Positions 59,421 to 64,000 of a stretch of 64,000 nucleotides of DNA are shown here, piece by piece. The position numbers and the translations under genes were made by a program. The stretch spans positions 1,302,001-1,366,000 of the forward strand of contig BJKQ01000005.1 in the NCBI GenBank assembly GCA_006538405.1, given 5' to 3'. Every line of letters begins with the position of its first letter. Position 1 is the stretch's first letter. The stretch is from Hansfordia pulvinata (taxonomy: Eukaryota > Ascomycota > Sordariomycetes > Xylariales). The notes beneath the pieces were generated by a model that searched no databases, was not told where the DNA came from, and worked only from the letters and a program-made list of their open reading frames with translations.

Positions 59421-59470
59421 GAGGTGAGGGGAGGGGAGGCGAGGGGAGGCGAGGGGAGGCGAGGGGAGGA
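59421..59470. repeat. G-rich minisatellite in the P5C dehydrogenase leader
   Basis: Three perfect copies and one changed copy of the 10-bp unit GAGGGGAGGC (59431-59470), preceded by similar sequence. It lies 37-86 nt upstream of the P5C dehydrogenase start; the plus strand could form a G-quadruplex. Confidence 0.9.
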
Positions 59471-60183
59471 GTGAGGAAGTGCTGCTGGGAACGAGGGACT
59501 TGGAGTGAGGCTCACATTGCTCTTTATGATATCAGGCTCGACCTTCTCTGTCTGCCATCGCCGCCATTAGCCGGCCATCTGTTCACCGGACGGCCTGCAA
59601 AGCCGTTCGCGGGGTGCAGGAGATCAGCGCCGGTGGTGGTGGTGGTGGTGGTGGCGTCGGCGGAGAGGGACAGAGAAGAGCCCCGGCCTCGGATGGACGC
59701 GCCCCACTCCGCCGTCTCTGCCGACTCGGGAGCGCTCCCGACTGAGCACCGCAGTGCAGTACGGTACAGTACTGTACATAACGGGGCAGCAGTACAGCAT
59801 CTCTGCCACTATAGCCGCCGCCGTTATAGCGCCCGACCGGCCCCCGGAATGGCGCCCGTAGAGCGAGCGGTTAGCCCGCACAGAGTGGACTGCCGCTTTT
59901 CTGGGGAAGATAGCGCGCGCAGTCTATCAATGGCGGACCGCATTGGTGATTCGTTGGCAGTAGGGAGGGATTGACTGACTATCGCGACCCCTGACCGCAC
60001 GCACTTACACGGTTCCGTGCACCGGAGCTCCGGCAGATGTTGAAGCGCAGTCGGGAGGCTTCTCATATTGAGCAATACCTAACTTCAAGTCATGTCTGCT
60101 TGTCGGCCTCGTATGATACTGATACAGCACAGCAGCCCGTCCATGTGAAGAGGGCAGCCTGGTAATGCCATGAACTGTAGCCA
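59471..60183. other. Divergent promoter region
   Basis: The region between P5C dehydrogenase (minus) and the membrane protein (plus). It has a GGT repeat (59634-59652) and a palindromic stretch GTACAGTACTGTAC (59763-59776). No gene. Confidence 0.5.
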
Positions 60184-61293
60184 ATGTCGGCCCAGCAACA
60201 TCACCCCGTTCCCCAACTGCTGCCGCCAATGAGCGACAATGACACTCCCCTCCCGGGCCTCTTCGCCGCCGACCTCGCCGCCGCGGCCACCGCCGGCACC
60301 CTCGTCGCCCCCATCATGGTCATCCTAGACAGGTGGGCGCAACCTCCCCCTTTCTCCCATCATTCCCCAGCCCAGAACAGCCATCTAACACGGCCGGAAA
60401 AAAACAGAGCCGTCGTCGAGCGCATGGCCCGCGGGCAGCCCCTCCTGCGCTCCCTCTGGGCGCAGACCAAGATCGCCGCCAGGCGGCCGCTGCGCTTCGC
60501 CTTCTCCCGGCCCTTCGGCATCATGTGGACGCTGTACACGGCCACGTACGCGGCGGCCGGCGCGTCCGACACGGCGGCACGCGGCTGGCTGCGCACCTCG
60601 TCGCCCGCCGCCGCCACCTTCGCCGCCACCACCGCCGTCAACGTCCCCGTCGGCATCTGGAAGGACGTCCGGTTCGGGCAGATGTTCAGCAGCGGCAGCA
60701 GCAGCAGCAGCAGCGGTAGTGGTGGCAGCCCCACAACGACGAGGACGACGACGACGGCAAAGACCACCACGACGGCGGCCGCGTCGCTGGAGAGAGCGGC
60801 CAGGGAGAGCATCGCGGCGGCGGTCAAGTCGTCGCCCAGGACCGTCCCGCGGGCGGCGACGGCGACGTTCCTGCTGCGCGACTTCATCACCATCTACGGG
60901 TCCATCACGCTGCCCCCGCGGCTGTCCGAGCTGCTGGTGTTTCCCGGCAGCGACAGCATCGACGGCCCCGCGGCGCCGCTCCTGGAGAAGGAGGTCCTGC
61001 TGCAGCTGCTGGTGCCCGTGGCGACGCAGCTTCTCGCGACGCCCGCGCACGTCGTCGGCATGGACATGGTGCAGCAGCAGCAGCAGCAGCAACAGGCGGC
61101 GGCGGGGTGGTTGGGGGGTGTCCGGGCGCGGCTGGCGCGCAACGCCGACAGCCTCGCGGCCATGACGGCCATGCGGTGCCTGCGCATCCTGCCCGCGTTC
61201 GGCGTCGGCATTGCCGGCAACCAGAAGCTGCGGCGCGCCCTCCACGAGCGGGTGAGGCCTGGGGGGCTGTCGGGGTTGGGAGCCGTCGACTAG
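60184..61293 (+). CDS. Conserved fungal membrane protein, probably mitochondrial
   Basis: The gene is read as join(60184..60332, 60408..61293), 344 aa, or 329 aa if it starts at the second ATG (60229, MSDNDTPLPG), which I slightly prefer. The 75-nt intron (GTGGGC...AACAG) joins APIMVILDR to AVVERMARGQPL. It resembles a fungal family with mitochondrial-carrier-like features: LFAADLAAAATAGTLVAPIM, FSRPFGIMWTLYTATYAAAG, TFAATTAVNVPVGIWKDVRF, LLRDFITIYGSITLPPRLSE, LLATPAHVVGMDM, then a terminal RCLRILPAFGVGIAGN. The hydrophobic segments suggest several membrane helices. A Ser/Thr repeat tract (60688-60790) and a polyglutamine run (61070-61095) are encoded by trinucleotide repeats. Transport activity is not established; the carrier similarity is from memory of the family. 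Confidence 0.7.
   Translation: MSAQQHHPVPQLLPPMSDNDTPLPGLFAADLAAAATAGTLVAPIMVILDRWAQPPPFSHHSPAQNSHLTRPEKNRAVVERMARGQPLLRSLWAQTKIAARRPLRFAFSRPFGIMWTLYTATYAAAGASDTAARGWLRTSSPAAATFAATTAVNVPVGIWKDVRFGQMFSSGSSSSSSGSGGSPTTTRTTTTAKTTTTAAASLERAARESIAAAVKSSPRTVPRAATATFLLRDFITIYGSITLPPRLSELLVFPGSDSIDGPAAPLLEKEVLLQLLVPVATQLLATPAHVVGMDMVQQQQQQQQAAAGWLGGVRARLARNADSLAAMTAMRCLRILPAFGVGIAGNQKLRRALHERVRPGGLSGLGAVD
60688..60714 (+). repeat. AGC repeat encoding polyserine
   Basis: A run of AGC codons inside the membrane-protein gene, encoding serine. Confidence 0.9.
61070..61095 (+). repeat. CAG repeat encoding polyglutamine
   Basis: Eight consecutive Gln codons inside the same gene, between two predicted membrane regions. 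Confidence 0.9.
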
Positions 61294-61501
61294 GAGGAGT
61301 TCCAATCTGATCTTGTCTATTCTATTCCTTATAGTCTATTCTATTCTATTTCATTCTCTTCTATTCCTTATAGTCTGCACTTTGGGTGCATCGTAGGTGC
61401 TGTCAGCATCCCAGCATCTATCCCGTCGGTGCCTCCGACTCGTATGGCCCAAGCCCGAGCAGTCAGCCAAGACGTCACTCACTCGCTCGCTCCCCGCCTA
61501 C

Positions 61502-62408
61502 CTACAGCTCGCTCCACGACCCGGCAAAGTTCTGCGTCCACGGCGCGTCGCCCATCAGGTCCTCGTCGGCCGGCAGGTCGTCCCCGGGGATGTCCTGGCG
61601 GTCCGGCCAGCACTGCATCTCGGCCCGGAGCGGCGACGAGCCCGACAGGCTGTTCTGCGGGAACAGGACCTGCATGTCCTGGTCGCGGCCCCCGAAGATC
61701 CCCGACATGCGCAGCGGGAACCGCGGGTCCGCGACCACCTCCCCCCTTGGCGTCCGGACCGTCGGCGTCCGCAGCCGCCCGCGCGCCGCCGCAAAGCTGA
61801 CGTACCGCGCACACTTGGCGTCGTCCTCCCAGAGCACCTGCCCGTTAAAGGACCGCGGCACCGCCACCTTGGGCCACGCGGCGAGGCCGGCGTTGTCCAT
61901 GAAGATGACGCAGATCCTGGAAGGGAAATCGAGGGGGCCTCATGTTAGTATCAATCGGGAGGCAGGAGAAGAAGAAGAAGAAGAATGGAACAGCAGGGCC
62001 AAAAAAAAAAAAAAAAAGGAACGCCCAGCTGGTGGCTGTAGACTCACCAACCGTCGGAACCCGCCTGCGCTCCGGTCCAGCCGTCCTCCGTGTTTCCCGC
62101 GTAGAGACCGTTGCCCAGCTGGAAACCATCGCTAGGGCTGTCCGTCGGAACCCACTCCAGCCGCTTCCGCGTCCGGTACTGTCGGGCGATCGACTGTATT
62201 AATCTGCATTAGAGCGCGCACTGTGGCCGATAGAAGAGGTCGCGAGCATTGCCACTTTAGGTCGGCTGGCCGATGCGGAACACGAAAAGATTCGGGGGGC
62301 TGCAAGACTCACAGCCTTCTCTATCCGCCATAGCCAGGGGCTCATATCGGCAAGGCCCGACTCGATGCTGGCCAGGAGGAGAGTTGCTAGGAAGACGAGC
62401 TTGACCAT
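61502..62408 (-). CDS. Secreted protein of unknown function (218 aa, three exons)
   Basis: The gene is read as complement(join(61502..61916, 62048..62193, 62313..62408)). Exon 1 is a signal peptide (MVKLVFLATLLLASIESGLA) plus DMSPWLWRIEKA. The acceptor of intron 1 is TAATACAG (62194-62201), because the earlier CAG would bring a stop. Exon 2 reads SIARQYRTRKRLEWVPTDSP, then DGFQLGNGLYAGNTEDGWTG. Exon 3 restores GW-ICVIFMDNAGLAAW and ends NFAGSWSEL. Three cysteines lie in the mature part. Intron 2 (131 nt) contains an 18-base A run on the plus strand. No family is recognised. The codon phases and uninterrupted 138-codon last exon make it a real gene; an extracellular role is inferred from the signal peptide. 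Confidence 0.68.
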
Positions 62409-63898
62409 TTTGGACAATGAACGAACAAAGCAGAAGAGGGGGGAGAGGGGGCTTTATCGTGGTTTCCAACTCTCGGGTTGACTGGGTTTTCTCTTGCCTT
62501 GCCCTCTCTTTGATGAAAGCTACGATCCAATGAGGAAAGCGAGTATGATCAATTGTGACTTCTAGACACATGCGCATTTGAGCGACTTGATATAGATGTA
62601 AGCCACCATCGCGAATGAGAGCCAGTCGCGAGGCTCGCCGTCTCTAAAATTGGCTACAGCTCACCATCTTCTTCTCTTCGCCGCCGAGAAAAGGCTGAAC
62701 CTAGCACGGTGGAGGCCTTGCCTCGTGGAAGGTGGAACGTCGCCTTGAACACCGGGCTGAGGCATACTGTATGCAGCAAGTTTAAGACCAAGGCAACGCC
62801 TCTCCGGCAGCTCGGCGACCAGCGCGTGCAAGTTGCCATCGATGAGACTGATAGCTCACCTTCACTGCCAGGGCCACTTTACTGGCCCCAGGAACGCTCA
62901 CCATACTCACGCGGTGACTAGTGCCCGACGGCCCGTCCGCCAGGCTTCGAAGATGGGACTCGCCGCTTCGGAAGACGATGCCCCTCGGCGTTAGTCGCGA
63001 CCTGAGGCGGAACTCACTATGCCCGTCACTGCCTAAAGTACGGAGACAGGTTCAACCTTTATATAGGGCGTATTCCGCGTGGGGTCTAGTGGCCAACGGC
63101 GGGATGGTTCTTTTTCAGCGCTGGCAAATTATCACAATACCCACCCGGCCTCAGTCTCCGTATCGCAAAAGAAAACAAGAAAAGAATTAAACAATCATAA
63201 GAGTTTAATAATAGACGAATTTATAGCTTCTTCAGTAAAGGATAGCTTCGACCCGCCAATTGGACCGCATGTCCCCGGGTGGCTGTCAGTGCATCCCCGG
63301 ACATAGTCATTGCCCATGAAGCAGGCCGACTCCTCCGTCAGGTACCCGCTCGTCGTGGCGTTCCTCGGGGAGCCAGCCCGCCCGCCCCTCCTGCCCGTCC
63401 GCGGCCCCGGCCGTCAGGGTTGTATTCGAATAGCTTCAAGCCTTATATCACTACCCTTCGCGAGCCATGCTGCCTTGGCTTACTCCACGAACCATGCCGC
63501 AGCCACACCATCGCTGCCCATGTTCGTTCGTGCTTTTCCGTGTCCGTCCGCCTCGTGTCAACGGCAGCACCAGCAGCCCAGGCTGTCGGTCTCCGTCTCA
63601 TATCGCTATCAATCCTTCTGAAAAGACGATCGAGGCACTGATCAGGATGTCCCTCACGTCACAAAGGCATGCACAGCGATGACGGCCGAAAGGCCCGTCG
63701 GAGAGAAAAAATATGGAAAATCAACACAATAGTATCCACGCGCACGAGCTGTGGGCCTCGTTATAATGAGTTTGATACGGCCTCCAAGACCAGGACAGAA
63801 ATGAATGAGGACGATGCTGCCGACCAGCAGCCACACGACCTTGCTCCTCCACGTAACCACCGCTAGAACTACCTGTTACTGACCACCGCCAGAACTAC
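62409..63898. other. Intergenic, no gene seen
   Basis: The promoter of the secreted protein and about 1.5 kb with only short chance frames. A 26-bp tandem duplication lies at its right end. Confidence 0.45.
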
Positions 63899-63907
63899 CT
63901 GTTACTG
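63856..63907. repeat. Two-copy 26-bp tandem repeat
   Basis: Units at 63856-63881 and 63882-63907 differ by one base (T/C). On the minus strand each copy ends in the same splice-donor-like word CAGGTAGTT. Confidence 0.95.
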
Positions 63908-64000
63908 ACCCAATTGGACGTGAGGAGCCCACTGTTATTGTTGTCCTCGATGAGATCCACACTTCCGCACTTCTTGCAGCCGTGGTCGAGCAGTCGCTGT
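63899..64000 (-). CDS. Possible exon of a gene entering from the right
   Basis: On the minus strand the frame from 63999 reads QRLLDHGCKKCGSVDLIEDN and NNSGLLTSNWVSN, then reaches CAG|GTAGTT at 63898. The CKKC pair and balanced composition look protein-like, unlike the neighbouring intergenic sequence. If unspliced, a stop follows immediately after an arginine, so this could also be the protein's C-terminus. I cannot name the family, and the window edge prevents further reading. Confidence 0.35.

Noticed and set aside
60385..61305. 306-codon minus-strand frame opposite the membrane protein
   Set aside because: Arg/Gly-rich shadow of GC repeats; the plus strand has the splice signals and family pattern.

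Overview
The window looks like nuclear DNA of a filamentous ascomycete, probably a Sordariomycete. Genes are GC-rich and carry short GT-AG introns (about 47-130 nt) with CTAAC/CTAAT-like branch points. Recognisable families are typical of moulds: a CCC2-type copper ATPase, CSN7, EME1/MMS4, THI4 with a TPP riboswitch, an alkyltransferase-like protein, SEC18, a bZIP factor and P5C dehydrogenase. All calls were made by reading the sequence; no database search was run.

Left part (1-31.5 kb): the end of a secreted protein, a cysteine-rich small secreted protein, a copper P-type ATPase, a 3.4 kb gene-poor stretch rich in the octamer TACTCGTA/TACGAGTA, CSN7, EME1, THI4 with its riboswitch, an MGMT-like protein divergent from THI4, a histidine phosphatase, a Cys-rich membrane-anchored protein, a large SANT-like nuclear protein, a beta-lactamase-fold serine hydrolase, and a coiled-coil protein of unknown function.

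Centre (33.9-46.1 kb): a cluster of compact Myb/SANT-like genes. Three lie on the minus strand (34.0, 35.9 and 38.1 kb) and one AT-hook member on the plus strand (42.4 kb). They are followed by an array (44.1-46.1 kb) in which four consecutive, different first exons each encode one Myb-like domain and each end in a phase-2 splice donor. Only the last has a recognisable downstream exon. Joining any of the four to that exon (acceptor at 45777/45778) keeps the frame and rebuilds the family junction R/Q-QHLQ. I propose an alternative-first-exon array that swaps the DNA-binding domain onto one common tail; this is the most unusual structure in the window.

Right part (47-64 kb): SEC18/NSF, a bZIP factor with a 17-nt microexon, a 4.6 kb stretch without a convincing gene, P5C dehydrogenase, a conserved fungal membrane protein, a secreted 218-residue protein, and a possible exon at the right edge.

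A recurring oddity affects the annotation. At least seven genes, including essential SEC18 and normally single-copy THI4, are broken by what looks like one missing base in a short C/G run. They are most simply read as consensus-sequence errors rather than pseudogenes, so those coding features are given as whole genes with the break noted.
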